NCBI GenBank assembly: GCA_963773685.1
Contig: CAVZBY010000011.1
Span: forward strand, 806,001-870,000
Origin: JALHVH01 sp963773685
Lineage (GTDB): Bacteria; Acidobacteriota; Aminicenantia; Aminicenantales; Saccharicenantaceae
Direction: 5' to 3'
DNA length: 64,000 nucleotides
This document shows, piece after piece, positions 35,519-44,811 of this stretch. Under the pieces are notes generated by a model. The model was given only the letters and a program-made list of their open reading frames with translations. It ran no database searches and was not told where the DNA came from. Within the stretch, counting starts at the first letter, position 1. Every line of letters starts with the position of its first letter. The translations under genes were made by a program, and so were the position numbers.

Positions 35519-35799
35519 CTCTTCACCCCAACCATATTAGTCGTAGATTTCAACCCTGCCGGAACGGAGGTGTCCCCGGGGCGCGATAACCGGGCCTTCA
35601 GGGCATGGGAGGGGTGAGAAGACTATGAACATGGCCGCAGGCCCGGCGCCCGGGCTTTATGATTACGGCCCCCGTTGCGGAAGGGGCCGGGAGCGGGCCG
35701 AGGGAGCGCCCGGGAACGGCTTCCGGGCGGGCCCTCACCCCGAACGATGAATTAGGCGGGGATTTTTTCCTAACCCCCAATAACGACCCCTGAAACGGC
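35519..35799. other. Gap between PilX-like paralogues 1 and 2
   Basis: 281 bp without coding potential. It contains GC-rich inverted segments around 35,640-35,720 and an AT-rich stretch (GGGGATTTTTTCCTAACCCCC) just past the paralogue 2 stop. A terminator or promoter may be here, but nothing is clear enough to place. Confidence 0.35.
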
Positions 35800-37263
35800 T
35801 TAATCGCCGACGCGCTCCTGCCAGGTCGTCACCCGCCAGTACGGGATGCCTCCCTTGACGTAGCTGAGCTGTTTCAGGGCCTCGTCGTAATGGAGGTCGA
35901 CATTGTTGCGAATGTCGATGTAGTCGCAGACGACCGCTCCGTAGAGGTCGACGTTGGCCTGGTCGACGACGAAACTGGCATTGGGCATGTAGATGGCGGC
36001 CTTGATGGTATCGTTGTTCCGGAGACCGAAGTTCCCGGTGAACTGCGATGTCCCGAGGACGAGAAGATCGGCGGCCGTTTGCGTGTTGTTGATCTGGCAG
36101 TTGTTGATGACGTTGACCGAGGAGGTCTTGCCGAGGATGAGGGTCAGGCTCGAGTTCTCTCCGATCGTGATGGACGAGTTCTTCAGCGGCTCGAAGGAGC
36201 CCGTCGCCCCGTCGAGGCCGGTGACATAGATGGCGACGTTCCCCTGGACCGTCAGGCTCTTGTTCTTGGCCAGGTTGAAGGACGTGTAGACCCCGCTATC
36301 GGCCGGCGTCAGGACCGTCTTCGAGGAGGACAGGGCGCCCTTGTCGAAGCCCGGGTTGATGATGTCCGAAGGCAGGGGGCCATCGACGGGGGGCTGGGAC
36401 GAGAACCAGTCGTGGAAATCGAGCTCGGTCCCGAACATGTCGCGGGGAGGCAGGTCCCAGAGGTCGACCTGGGGCATCTCGAACTCGGCCGACATGATCA
36501 TCCGCTCGCCCCCTTCCTTGAAGATGGACTCCGAGGGGATGCTGATGACGTCGGTAAGGCTGTCCGGATCCGTCCCCGTCCCGGCGGCGAGGTTGCCGTG
36601 GATCTCACTGCTCGAGCCTTGGGCGATCTCGATGGCCGCGTCCCCGGTGGCGTTGGTGCCGGCGTGGCCGTTATGCCCCTTGTTGACGCCCCCGCCGGCG
36701 AGGGAGCCCCCGTAGGCTCCGTCGTTCGAGTTGAAGCTGTCGGTCTTGATGTTCGTCTTGCCCCAGATCCCCTCGTCGGCAAAGATGCCGAAATCGAAGA
36801 CCGACTTGTAGTACTTCTCCAGATTCACGCCGACCGTCCGCGTCACGGGCTGGCCGGCGATGTGGGGGACGCCCCCGGTGGCGACGATGGTCCGGACGTT
36901 GGGCTCGACGCCCAAGTTCGTCATGATGGTCCCCTGGATCGTTCCCGTCCTGTCCCCGACCTCCTCATAGGTCAGCGCGAGGGTCCCGTTCCCCTCCTCG
37001 TCGACGGCGACGATCCCCCCGGAGACCGCGTAGGGCTGGTTCATCTCCCAGAGGGCCCTGTCCACCCCGCCCTCGGCCAGGTTGAAGGCCGCGAGCGACC
37101 GGTTCGACTTCTCGGTCGTCCGGGACTGCATGGACAGCTTGAACAGGAAGGGGGTGGCCATCACCAGCATGGCGATGACGACGATGGTCGCCACGGCCAG
37201 GATCATGCCTCGCTCGTGGTCCCTGTTCCTCACACCGGCTTTCTCAGGACGGATGCCCATCAT
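35800..37263 (-). CDS. PilX-like pilus assembly protein, paralogue 2
   Basis: 487 residues from the ATG at 37263, which has GAGGAG seven bases upstream; a longer frame to 37386 has no such site. The N-terminus GMILAVATIVVIAMLVMATP is followed by SLAAFNLAEGGVDRALWEM. The body includes GQPVTRTVGVNLEKYYKSVF, FGIFADEGIWGKTNIKTDSF, SLTVQGNVAIYVTGLDGATG and SSLTLILGKTSSVNVINNCQ, beta-solenoid-like ladders. The tail YDEALKQLSYVKGGIPYWRV is near-identical to paralogue 3. Paralogues 2 and 3 are the closest pair and look like a duplication. Confidence 0.82.
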   Translation of the reverse strand: MMGIRPEKAGVRNRDHERGMILAVATIVVIAMLVMATPFLFKLSMQSRTTEKSNRSLAAFNLAEGGVDRALWEMNQPYAVSGGIVAVDEEGNGTLALTYEEVGDRTGTIQGTIMTNLGVEPNVRTIVATGGVPHIAGQPVTRTVGVNLEKYYKSVFDFGIFADEGIWGKTNIKTDSFNSNDGAYGGSLAGGGVNKGHNGHAGTNATGDAAIEIAQGSSSEIHGNLAAGTGTDPDSLTDVISIPSESIFKEGGERMIMSAEFEMPQVDLWDLPPRDMFGTELDFHDWFSSQPPVDGPLPSDIINPGFDKGALSSSKTVLTPADSGVYTSFNLAKNKSLTVQGNVAIYVTGLDGATGSFEPLKNSSITIGENSSLTLILGKTSSVNVINNCQINNTQTAADLLVLGTSQFTGNFGLRNNDTIKAAIYMPNASFVVDQANVDLYGAVVCDYIDIRNNVDLHYDEALKQLSYVKGGIPYWRVTTWQERVGD

Positions 37264-37450
37264 AGCCTTCTCCTCTGCGGCGCGACCGTTTGCGCCCGTT
37301 TCGGCTTCATAATGGGCCCATCCTATCCCGGGACCGGAGGGCTGTCCATCGTCCGCCGTGGTGATAGGCGGGGTGAAAATGTCCACTTCCGTCTCACCCC
37401 TGAAGGGGAGACGGGGAGATGAGGCGGGAGGCGGAAGAAGCCCCGGCGAC

Positions 37451-38915
37451 TCAGTCGCCGACGCGCTCCTGCCAGGTGGTCACGCGCCAGTAAGGGATAC
37501 CACCCTTGATGACGTTGAGCTCCTTCAGGGCCTCATCGTAATAGAAATCCAGGTTGTTGCGGACGTCGATGTAGTCGCAGACGACGGCCCCCTTAAGGGT
37601 GAAGTTGGCTTGATCGACGACGAATCTCGCCTTGGGCATGTAAAGGGCCGCGTTGAGACTGGTGTTGTTCCTGACGCTGAAGTCGCCGGTGAATTGGTCC
37701 GTTCCCAGGATGAGGCAGTTGGGCGCGACTCCGGTGTTGTTGATGTCGACGTTGTTGACCAGGCTCGCCGTGGTCTTTCCCAGGATGAGGGTCAGGCTGG
37801 AATCCGGGCCGATATTGATCTTGGCGTTCTTGCCGCTGAAGTCGGCGGTCGCCCCGTCGAGCCCGGTGACATAGATGGCCACGTTACCCTGGACGGTGAT
37901 CGTCGTATTGGTAGGGATGGTGAAGTTCGTATAGACGCCGCTGTCGGACGGGGTCAGGACCGTCTCGGACGAAGAAAGATTGCCCTTGTTGTACCCTGCG
38001 GCGATGAGGCTCGATTCCAGGGGGGCTTCGATGGACGGCTGTTCGGTGAACCAGCTGTGGAAGTCGATGGTCGTGTTGAACATGTCGCGGGGCGGCAGAT
38101 TCCAGAGGTCGACGGAGGGCATCTCGAACGGGGCGGACATGATCTTCCGCTCCCCGCTCGTCCCGTCCACGTCGTCGGGGAACAGGCTGGAGTCCGGCTG
38201 GTCGGCGTAGATGACGTCTCTGGAGGTCGGCGGGCTCGGTCCCTGCCCCGGAGGCCAGGTTCCCATGGATATAGCTGCTGCTCCCCTGCTGGATCTCGAT
38301 GCTCTGGCTTCCCGTGGCGTTGGTCCCGGCGTGGCCGTCCATGCCCTTGTTCAGCCCGCCGCCGGGCTTGGTCGCCCCGTAGGCGCCGTAGTTCGAATTG
38401 AAGCTGAAGGTCCGGAAGTTGGTCTTCGTCCAGATCCCCTCGTCGGCGAAGATGCCGTAGTCAAAGACGGACTTGAAGTACTTCTCCAGGTTCACGCTGA
38501 CCGTCCGCGTCACGGGCTGGCCGGCGATGTGGGGGATGCCCCCGACGGCGACGATGGTCCGGACGTTGGGCTCGACGGCCAGATTGGTCGTGATCGTCCC
38601 CTGAATGGTTCCCGTCCGGTCCCCGACCACCTCGTTGGTCGGAACGATGGTCCCGTTCCCCGTCTCGTCGACCGCAACGATGCCGCCGGTGATGCCGTAC
38701 GGCTGGTTCATCTCCCACAAGGCCCGGTCGATCCCGGCCTCGGCCAGGTTGAAGGCCGACAGGGACCGGTTCGACTTCTCGGTCGTCCGGGCCTGCATGG
38801 ACATCTTGAACAGGAATGGCGTGGCCATGATGAGCATGGCGATGACGACGATCGTGGCAACGGCCAGGATCATGCCCTTCTCGTGGGCCTTCTTGCGGAT
38901 CTCGTATCTTTTCAT
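37451..38915 (-). CDS. PilX-like pilus assembly protein, paralogue 3, one frameshift
   Basis: About 487 residues. The first part (start 38915: MKRYEIRKKAHEKGMILAVA) aligns with paralogue 2 through QGSSSYIHGNLASGAGTEP. The frame then slips near 38,225-38,240 and resumes as SRDVIYADQPDSSLFPDDVD, continuing to the shared end YDEALKELNVIKGGIPYWRV. Long blocks match paralogue 2 almost word for word (VPHIAGQPVTRTV versus IPHIAGQPVTRTV; MPxVDLWxLPPRDMF). The slip removes no conserved block and is probably a sequencing indel. It lies 187 bp upstream of paralogue 2 in the same direction. Confidence 0.78.
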
Positions 38916-39281
38916 GATGACGCGTTCCCCCTATGACTTCGTCGGCGGACCTTTTCATCCTTCCCGACGCATCCCATCATCCGTTATATGGCCACGCCTG
39001 TAAATCGCCGCCGAAGATGATATTCGGAGCGATGAAAACCCACCCCTCCTCCCCCCAAACAGCTAGGCGCCCGCGGTCCCGCCCGGCGGAATAATCCCGC
39101 GGTCCGGGACACGGGGCGGTTCAGAGGGGAGGAAAGCGTCCCCAGCGAGACACGCTCAATGTCCGGAAAAGGGGACGGCCGGGGGCGGATACCCTATATT
39201 TCCTATAGGGATTAGGGGGGCCCGTACGCCGGGGCTTTGGCACGACGCTTGCATTATCCATAGCATCACCAGGAGGACAAC
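38916..39281. other. Divergent control region between paralogue 3 and the 39.3-kb gene
   Basis: 366 bp with no coding potential. It contains the sigma-54 promoter of the rightward gene (39238-39253) and a perfect 7-bp inverted repeat, CCCTATA (39192-39198) and TATAGGG (39204-39210), centred 38 bases before that promoter. An AGGAGG (39271-39276) precedes the ATG. The leftward promoter for paralogue 3 must also be here but is not obvious. Confidence 0.65.
39238..39253 (+). promoter_or_regulatory. Sigma-54 (-24/-12) promoter
   Basis: TGGCACGACGCTTGCA, preceded by T, matches the RpoN consensus YTGGCACGrNNNTTGCW at every defined position, with 10 bases between GG and GC. The start of transcription should be near 39264, 18 bases before the ATG at 39282. 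The inverted repeat at 39192-39210 is a candidate activator site. Confidence 0.85.
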
Positions 39282-39857
39282 ATGAAAGTCTTAAAGATCG
39301 TTTTGGCGCTTCTTGTTCTTACCGTGGCCGCGGCCGCCCAGACGGAGGACCACGGCCTGGGGGCCTTCTCCAACGAGCAGGGCCCCATCATGCTGGCGGT
39401 CGACGCTTCCGTGGCCAGCCGCGACCTGGCCAGCCCCTATGTCCTGTTCGTCGTGTTCATGGGGGCCAAGGACCAGAAAGAGAACATCGTCGTCGCCCGG
39501 GAAGGCGTGAGCCTGATCTTCAACGGCCGGGAATACAAGATGCCGTCCTACAAGGACTTCCGCAAGAATTACGAAGCCGAGATCCGGGACATCTCCTTGT
39601 ACCGGCATTTAGGGAAAGAGGGCATCGCCTCTTCCTGGATCAGGTTCTACCAGTTCCCGAACGAGGGCGATTTCTACCCGCCTCTCACCCGCCGGGCGAG
39701 GATCAAGACGGAACAGGGCTCCATGAGCGGATTCCACGGATTCATGACCAAATGCTACTTCAAGAATCCCGGCTTTAAGAAAGGGGACAAGGTCGTCATC
39801 AGGGTGACGGCCAAGAACAAGCCCGAACTCACGAGCGAGGTCGCGGTCGTCCTTTAG
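39282..39857 (+). CDS. Small exported protein of unknown function, sigma-54 controlled
   Basis: 191 residues; family not recognised. A signal peptide (MKVLKIVLALLVLTVAAAAQ, cut after AQ) is followed by a beta-rich, Ig-like body: GPIMLAVDASVASRDLASPY, YVLFVVFMGAKDQKENIVVA, GVSLIFNGREYKMPSYKDFR, and a last strand KPELTSEVAVVL. There is one Cys, and the mature protein is basic. It lies between PilX-like paralogues 3 and 4 on the opposite strand, directly behind a near-perfect RpoN promoter. Pilus genes are often RpoN-dependent, so a link to the surrounding locus is reasonable but unproven. Confidence 0.8.
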   Translation: MKVLKIVLALLVLTVAAAAQTEDHGLGAFSNEQGPIMLAVDASVASRDLASPYVLFVVFMGAKDQKENIVVAREGVSLIFNGREYKMPSYKDFRKNYEAEIRDISLYRHLGKEGIASSWIRFYQFPNEGDFYPPLTRRARIKTEQGSMSGFHGFMTKCYFKNPGFKKGDKVVIRVTAKNKPELTSEVAVVL

Positions 39858-39949
39858 GAAAGCTCCGTCGCGCCGGCGCCTCTGGCCCCGGAGGCCCCGT
39901 CTTCCGGGGCCCGGGCCCTATTCGAGGGCCCGTTCCCCCGGCCCAATCC

Positions 39950-41617
39950 CTACTGAACAACCTCCTGCCAGGAGATGATCTTCCAATTTTCGAACCCGCC
40001 TTGTTGGATCTGGAGGTCGGCGAGGGCCTTATCATAATGGAAGTCGACCTGGACCTTGAATTCCATGGACCTCGAGATCAAAGCTCCATAAAAGTTCATG
40101 TGATTCTGACCCTGGCCGGTCGTAATATGGGCGCCCGGGACGTACATGGCCGAATAGATGTTGCCGTCGCTCTGGGCATGCTCGAAGTACATCAGGCCCG
40201 GGATACGGAGAGCGTCGACCGAAGAAGCTTTGTTAGGCAGGTTATCGACCCTCTGGCCGGCCGGGATCGCGAACTGGTTCGTTCCCAGGATGACGCAATT
40301 CGCCGGAACGGGCGGATTCCCCTGGGCGTTGATGTTATAGCCCTGTTCGATCGTAGCGGAGGCATTTCCGAGGATCAAGGTCAGCGACGAGTCGGAGGCG
40401 ATATTGATATTGGAGCCTGTGCCCATATAAAAGCTCGCGGCCTGGGCGACATCTCCGTACGACGTCACATAGATGACCACATCGCCGCCGCTGATATTGA
40501 GGGTCCCCGAGGTCTTATCGCCTCCGATCTGGAACGTGGTATAGACACCGCTATCGGCGGGGGTAAGCGTTCCGCTTCCCGTGAAAGAGCCCTGGACGTA
40601 AGCGCTCTCGAGATCCGTCAGATACGGAGCGCGGTCCAGCCGGCTCGAATAATAGCCCGTGGACGATCCCGGGGTCGTGGCGTTATATCCGTTGAACCAG
40701 TCGCCGACCGAAGGGATCGAGCCCAGGATCTCCTTGGGCGGAAGATTGTAAACATCGACCGGAGGCAGGTCGTATTGTTGCTTCATGACCATCCTGTCTT
40801 CGGTCCCCTTGAAGATATCATCATTGGGGACAGAGATCACGTCATCGATAGCGCTCGGATCGGGAGGCGTCGTCGAACTCCCGTTATTAAAGGCTTCCGC
40901 CGCATCTCCCCCGGCCATGACGGTCCCATAGACATCGCTGCTTCCGCCGCCGCTCTCGATGGTCCACGTCGCGTCTCCTGGATCCCTGGGATTCGGATCG
41001 GGAACATAGCCGTTGGACCCGAAATAGACATCGGGGAGCAGCGAATTCTCTCCCCCGTAAGCCCCATCACGCGAATCATAGGCGTCCAGAAAGAAAGAAT
41101 TCCGGACATAGAAATAGTCATCGACGAAGAAGCCGACATCGAAAATGGAATTGTAGACCTGTTCCAGGACCACCCGGACGGAGCGGTCTACGGGCCTGTC
41201 GGCGATGAACGGAACGACCCCCGTGGAATCCAGGTTCCGCCGCGGGGGGGCCGTGCCGTACGGGGGGCCGAGCAGGAGATTCACATCGCCTATCACCTGC
41301 GCGTTCGAGCTCCTGACGTCGTTCATGAAGCCGACCAGGTTGGACCCCTCGTGCGTCCAGACGATACTTTCCGGGTCGCTGACGACGGGCGTCTCCGGGT
41401 TCAGATAATACAGCGTCCTCTCGATCCCCGCCTCGGCCAGGTTCAAGGCCGCCAGCGAATGGTTCGACCGTTCGGTCGAGCGCCACTGGCCGGACAGCTT
41501 GAACAGGAACGGAATGGCCATGATAAGCATGGCGATGACGACGATGACGGCGATAACCAGGATGCCGCCGCGCTCCCGGTCTTTTTTCTTGATGGTCCCC
41601 TGCAAAATGGGATGCAT
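39950..41617 (-). CDS. PilX-like pilus assembly protein, paralogue 4
   Basis: 555 residues from the ATG at 41617, which has AGGAGG seven bases upstream. The N-terminus GGILVIAVIVVIAMLIMAIP and SLAALNLAEAGIERTLYYL match the other three, and the body shares VPFIADRPVDRSVRVVLEQV, ADSGVYTTFQIGGDKTSG and DSSLTLILGNASATIEQ. The tail DFHYDKALADLQIQQGGFEN is recognisable but diverged. Codon use looks slightly more AT-rich than in paralogues 1-3. It lies 67 bp downstream of the PilW-like gene, so it is probably the third gene of a prepilin operon. Confidence 0.82.
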   Translation of the reverse strand: MHPILQGTIKKKDRERGGILVIAVIVVIAMLIMAIPFLFKLSGQWRSTERSNHSLAALNLAEAGIERTLYYLNPETPVVSDPESIVWTHEGSNLVGFMNDVRSSNAQVIGDVNLLLGPPYGTAPPRRNLDSTGVVPFIADRPVDRSVRVVLEQVYNSIFDVGFFVDDYFYVRNSFFLDAYDSRDGAYGGENSLLPDVYFGSNGYVPDPNPRDPGDATWTIESGGGSSDVYGTVMAGGDAAEAFNNGSSTTPPDPSAIDDVISVPNDDIFKGTEDRMVMKQQYDLPPVDVYNLPPKEILGSIPSVGDWFNGYNATTPGSSTGYYSSRLDRAPYLTDLESAYVQGSFTGSGTLTPADSGVYTTFQIGGDKTSGTLNISGGDVVIYVTSYGDVAQAASFYMGTGSNINIASDSSLTLILGNASATIEQGYNINAQGNPPVPANCVILGTNQFAIPAGQRVDNLPNKASSVDALRIPGLMYFEHAQSDGNIYSAMYVPGAHITTGQGQNHMNFYGALISRSMEFKVQVDFHYDKALADLQIQQGGFENWKIISWQEVVQ

Positions 41618-41684
41618 TGCGTCCCTCCTAAAGAGCTCGGTCACCCCCGCGCTCAAAGAGCTGAATCTATACGCTTCCTGCGTA

Positions 41685-42305
41685 TCAAGTCACGGCTTTG
41701 TTCCGGAGCCTGATCCGGGTGGTCAAAGCTTCCACGAAGGGCTGGTTTCCCCGCTGGATGCCCTTCTTCGTCGAGGAGAGGGTCACGTCGACGATGAACG
41801 TGTCGGTGATCGTCGAGGCTTGGGTGATCCCATCCTGAAGGTAGTAGATCAGGCCGAACGCGTTCACGGCGTCGGCCATGACGCGCATGTCGTCCTGCCT
41901 GCCGGTTCCCGCCGCGGCGTCGATGATCCTCTCGAGCCTCTCCGGAGCGGTCGGGTCGCGCCGGTAGATGATGTAGTCCTGGCTTCCCGTCATCAGGGAG
42001 CCGGTCCCCGGATCGATGGAGGGGACCTCGAGGACGATGGTGTTCGCGTCGGTCGTATAGGCGCCGTGAGTCGCGATGACCTGCAGGGCCTCCCGGACGT
42101 CACGGCTGATCCAGTGCATCGGCATCCGGCTGTCTTCTATGGCGTCGGCCTTGGCGTCCTCGTTGAAGAAGTACCTCTGTCCGGCCATATAGAGGGAGAG
42201 GAGGGCGATCATGATGATGGCCGATATGGCGACCACAATGAGCAGCTCGATGAGGGACATGCCCCGGGGCTTCCGGCGCGACGGAGCGGGCATTTTATTC
42301 CTCAC
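41685..42305 (-). CDS. PilW-like minor prepilin
   Basis: 206 residues with a class III prepilin signal: RKPRG/MSLIELLIVVAISAII, cleavage after Gly, Glu at +5 and a long hydrophobic helix. The body (DAIEDSRMPMHWISRDVREA, YIIYRRDPTAPERLERII) is typical of PilW/GspJ minor pilins. The start overlaps the upstream PilV-like gene by 11 bases. Minor pilins of this kind prime pilus or pseudopilus assembly together with PilV and PilX partners, which matches the gene order here. Confidence 0.88.
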   Translation of the reverse strand: MRNKMPAPSRRKPRGMSLIELLIVVAISAIIMIALLSLYMAGQRYFFNEDAKADAIEDSRMPMHWISRDVREALQVIATHGAYTTDANTIVLEVPSIDPGTGSLMTGSQDYIIYRRDPTAPERLERIIDAAAGTGRQDDMRVMADAVNAFGLIYYLQDGITQASTITDTFIVDVTLSSTKKGIQRGNQPFVEALTTRIRLRNKAVT

Positions 42306-42750
42306 GATTGATCCCCGTGCTCGCGATATAGGTCACGACGTTCTTCTCCTGCTGTTGCCCCCGGTACATCCATCGGATCTGAACCGTCAGCTTCCGGATG
42401 TTCTCGTCCCCGCCCACGACGCTCTCCAGCGTCGTTGAGCCATCACCCTCGGTGAAGTATTCCGGCTGGTCGAGAAGCGTCTGGCTCTCCGTCGTCAAGG
42501 GCAAAGCGGTCCCGGTGGCAAGGGCTTTTATGGTCGCGTATGGGGTGTTCCGGTAGCGCTCGACCTCGGCCTGGGCGATCTCCGTGGCCATAGCGACCTT
42601 CTTGGTCTTCTGGAGAAGATTGAATCCGTAGATGAAGACGCTGATCAGTGTGATGCACACCACCCCGAGGATGAAAATGGTGATGAGGACCTCGATGAGC
42701 GAGAATCCACCTTTCTTACGGTTGCGTTCCCTCATCTGACTACTCATCAT
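42295..42750 (-). CDS. PilV-like minor prepilin
   Basis: 151 residues from the ATG at 42750 (a second ATG follows directly). The prepilin signal is RKKGG/FSLIEVLITIFILGVV with Glu at +5. The C-terminal domain is small and beta-rich (LTVQIRWMYRGQQQEKNVVT), in keeping with PilV/GspI. It is first in a leftward unit with the PilW-like and PilX-like genes; the 11-base overlap with PilW suggests translational coupling. Confidence 0.88.
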   Translation of the reverse strand: MMSSQMRERNRKKGGFSLIEVLITIFILGVVCITLISVFIYGFNLLQKTKKVAMATEIAQAEVERYRNTPYATIKALATGTALPLTTESQTLLDQPEYFTEGDGSTTLESVVGGDENIRKLTVQIRWMYRGQQQEKNVVTYIASTGINREE

Positions 42751-42999
42751 AATAATGCCTTTCCCCGCGTTTTTCAAGAGGTTACCCCATTATTTGTCCC
42801 CTTAAGCATTCCCCCATATGAAAGGCGCGTCAATCCCCCCCGGGGGGGATATTCGAGGGCAACGGGCCTCCCCGCCGGGGGTTAACCGCCTGGGGAGGCA
42901 ATCCCGGCTCCGGACCCGTCGGCCGGAATCCGCCGGGTCCCCGCAACGCTTGTCCGCCGCCTTTATTTTTCGCCTGAAGTATGCTATTGCATAAGGGAC
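42751..42999. other. Divergent gap before the glycosyltransferase-like gene
   Basis: 249 bp without a gene. It contains a short C/G-run inverted stretch (CAATCCCCCCCGGGGGGGAT at about 42,832-42,851) and, near 42,980, an AT-rich TATGCTATTG that could be a -10 region for the rightward gene at 43000. Confidence 0.4.
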
Positions 43000-44811
43000 A
43001 TGCAGGACCGAAAATCCGCCCTTCGCGTCATCGCACTCGTCTTCATTTTCGCCCTGGGCTTCTCCCTGTTCGTCAACCTGCCGGCGATGTACCGGAACTT
43101 CCTTTTCGCCGACCAGGCGGTCTATTTCGCGATGACGAAAAGCATCGCCCTCGATGGGGACCTGGAATACACGAAAAAGGACCTCATCCGGTATTATCAG
43201 GACATCGACTCCGGCCCGCAGGGCATCTTCCTCAAGCGGGGGGCGGACGGGAAGATATTCTTCGCCAAGTCCTGGGCCTATTCCCTGTTCGCGGCGCCGT
43301 TCGTCAGGATCTTCGGGATCAACGGGTTCCCCGTCTTCCACTCGGTGCTCCTCCTGCTCATGCTCCTGATGGGGTTCGCCTATCTCTCCCTGACCGAAAG
43401 GCCGGACATCTCCCTCTACGGGATCGTGACGTTCCTCTTCGCCTCGGTCGCCGGCGTCTATTTCGTCTGGATATCTCCGGATTTCTTCAACTTGTGTCTC
43501 GTCTTCATGGTCTTGTTCCTCTGGGCCTACAAGCTCCGGGCCCGCGAGGCGGCGAGCGCCGACGACGAGGACGCGCCCGGGCGCATCAGGCGGTTCCTCC
43601 TCTCCGACGGCTCGGACTACCTGGCGGCCTTCCTGGCCGGGATCGCGACGTTCTCGAAGCCCCCGAACATCGTCCTCATGGGGCCCATCTTCCTGGCCGC
43701 GGTCCTGGGGAAGAGATACAAGAAGGCCTTCCTCGTCGTCGTGTTCTTCCTGGGGAGCGCCCTTTTCCTCTTCGGCATGAACTACCTCCTGACCTCGGAC
43801 TGGAACTTCATGGGCGGCGAGCGGAAGACGTTCTACTTCGGCTTCCCCTTCCAGAAGGAAGGCATGACCTTCGACACGACCGGGTCCTCCATGACCTCCG
43901 AGGGCTATTTCGACCGGATGCTCATCCCGGTCAAGTTCATCGCCTATAACCTCTTTTATTACTTCTTCGGCCGGTTCACGGGCGTCGCCTGGTATTTCTT
44001 CCCGGCCCTGCTCTTCCTCGTCCTCTTCGTCCTCGGCGGGCGCCGGCGCGAACAGTGGCTCGTCTTCGCCGCCCTGGCCGCCGAGATCCTCGCCTATGTC
44101 GTCCTGATGCCGACGAACTACGGCGGGGGCGGAGGCTCTCTCGCCAACCGGTACTTCATGAACATCTTCCCGCTCTTCTTCTTCCTCCCCGCGCCCAAGC
44201 TCGGGAAGCGCCCTCTGACCCTGGCCTGGCTCTTCGCCGCGGTCTTCATCGCCCAGATCCTGGTCACGCCGTTCCAGTCGTCGGGGAGCCCGGCCACCCA
44301 TGCCAAGCGCTTCCCCATCAAGTACCTGCCCCTGGAGATGACGCTCTACAACGAGTTCCCGACGAACACGAATCCCAACGGCTTCCGTGTCCCGTTCGGG
44401 GAGGAGCCGACGACGGGCGTGGCCTATTTCCTGAACGACAACTTCCACAAGCGCTCCGAACCCGGCGGGACCTGGACGCTGGGGGACCGCTCCCTCGAGA
44501 TGGTCATCAAGAACTACGAGCCCGTCGGCCGCATCATCATCCGCCTGACCAACAATCCGCGCCGGGACAACCGCATCCGGGTCAAGGTCGACGGGAAGAC
44601 GCGCAAGGTCGTCCTCCAGCCGCTGGAGAAGGCGGTGCTCGAGTTCGACGTCGGGAAGGGCTTCAAGATCGAGGACAGCTACCTCCATCGCCTCAAGATA
44701 GGGGCGTCCAAGGGCTCCCTGCCCTATTTCGAGCGGGAGGACTCTACGGAACGCCGCTACCTCGGCGTCTTCTTCGAGCTCGAGTTCGTCCCCGCCGCGG
44801 GGACGAAGTAA
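43000..44811 (+). CDS. Polytopic glycosyltransferase-like membrane protein
   Basis: 603 residues with about 10-11 hydrophobic segments in the first 430 and a soluble beta-rich C-terminal domain of about 170. The first periplasmic loop, FLFADQAVYFAMTKSIALDG, places an acidic residue where PMT/GT39-type transferases have their catalytic Asp/Glu. This fits a lipid-linked-sugar-dependent transferase, though the motif is not decisive. The stop overlaps the asparagine synthetase ATG by one base (TAATG). AsnB-like genes often lie in surface polysaccharide clusters, which supports an envelope glycan role. Confidence 0.65.
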   Translation: MQDRKSALRVIALVFIFALGFSLFVNLPAMYRNFLFADQAVYFAMTKSIALDGDLEYTKKDLIRYYQDIDSGPQGIFLKRGADGKIFFAKSWAYSLFAAPFVRIFGINGFPVFHSVLLLLMLLMGFAYLSLTERPDISLYGIVTFLFASVAGVYFVWISPDFFNLCLVFMVLFLWAYKLRAREAASADDEDAPGRIRRFLLSDGSDYLAAFLAGIATFSKPPNIVLMGPIFLAAVLGKRYKKAFLVVVFFLGSALFLFGMNYLLTSDWNFMGGERKTFYFGFPFQKEGMTFDTTGSSMTSEGYFDRMLIPVKFIAYNLFYYFFGRFTGVAWYFFPALLFLVLFVLGGRRREQWLVFAALAAEILAYVVLMPTNYGGGGGSLANRYFMNIFPLFFFLPAPKLGKRPLTLAWLFAAVFIAQILVTPFQSSGSPATHAKRFPIKYLPLEMTLYNEFPTNTNPNGFRVPFGEEPTTGVAYFLNDNFHKRSEPGGTWTLGDRSLEMVIKNYEPVGRIIIRLTNNPRRDNRIRVKVDGKTRKVVLQPLEKAVLEFDVGKGFKIEDSYLHRLKIGASKGSLPYFEREDSTERRYLGVFFELEFVPAAGTK

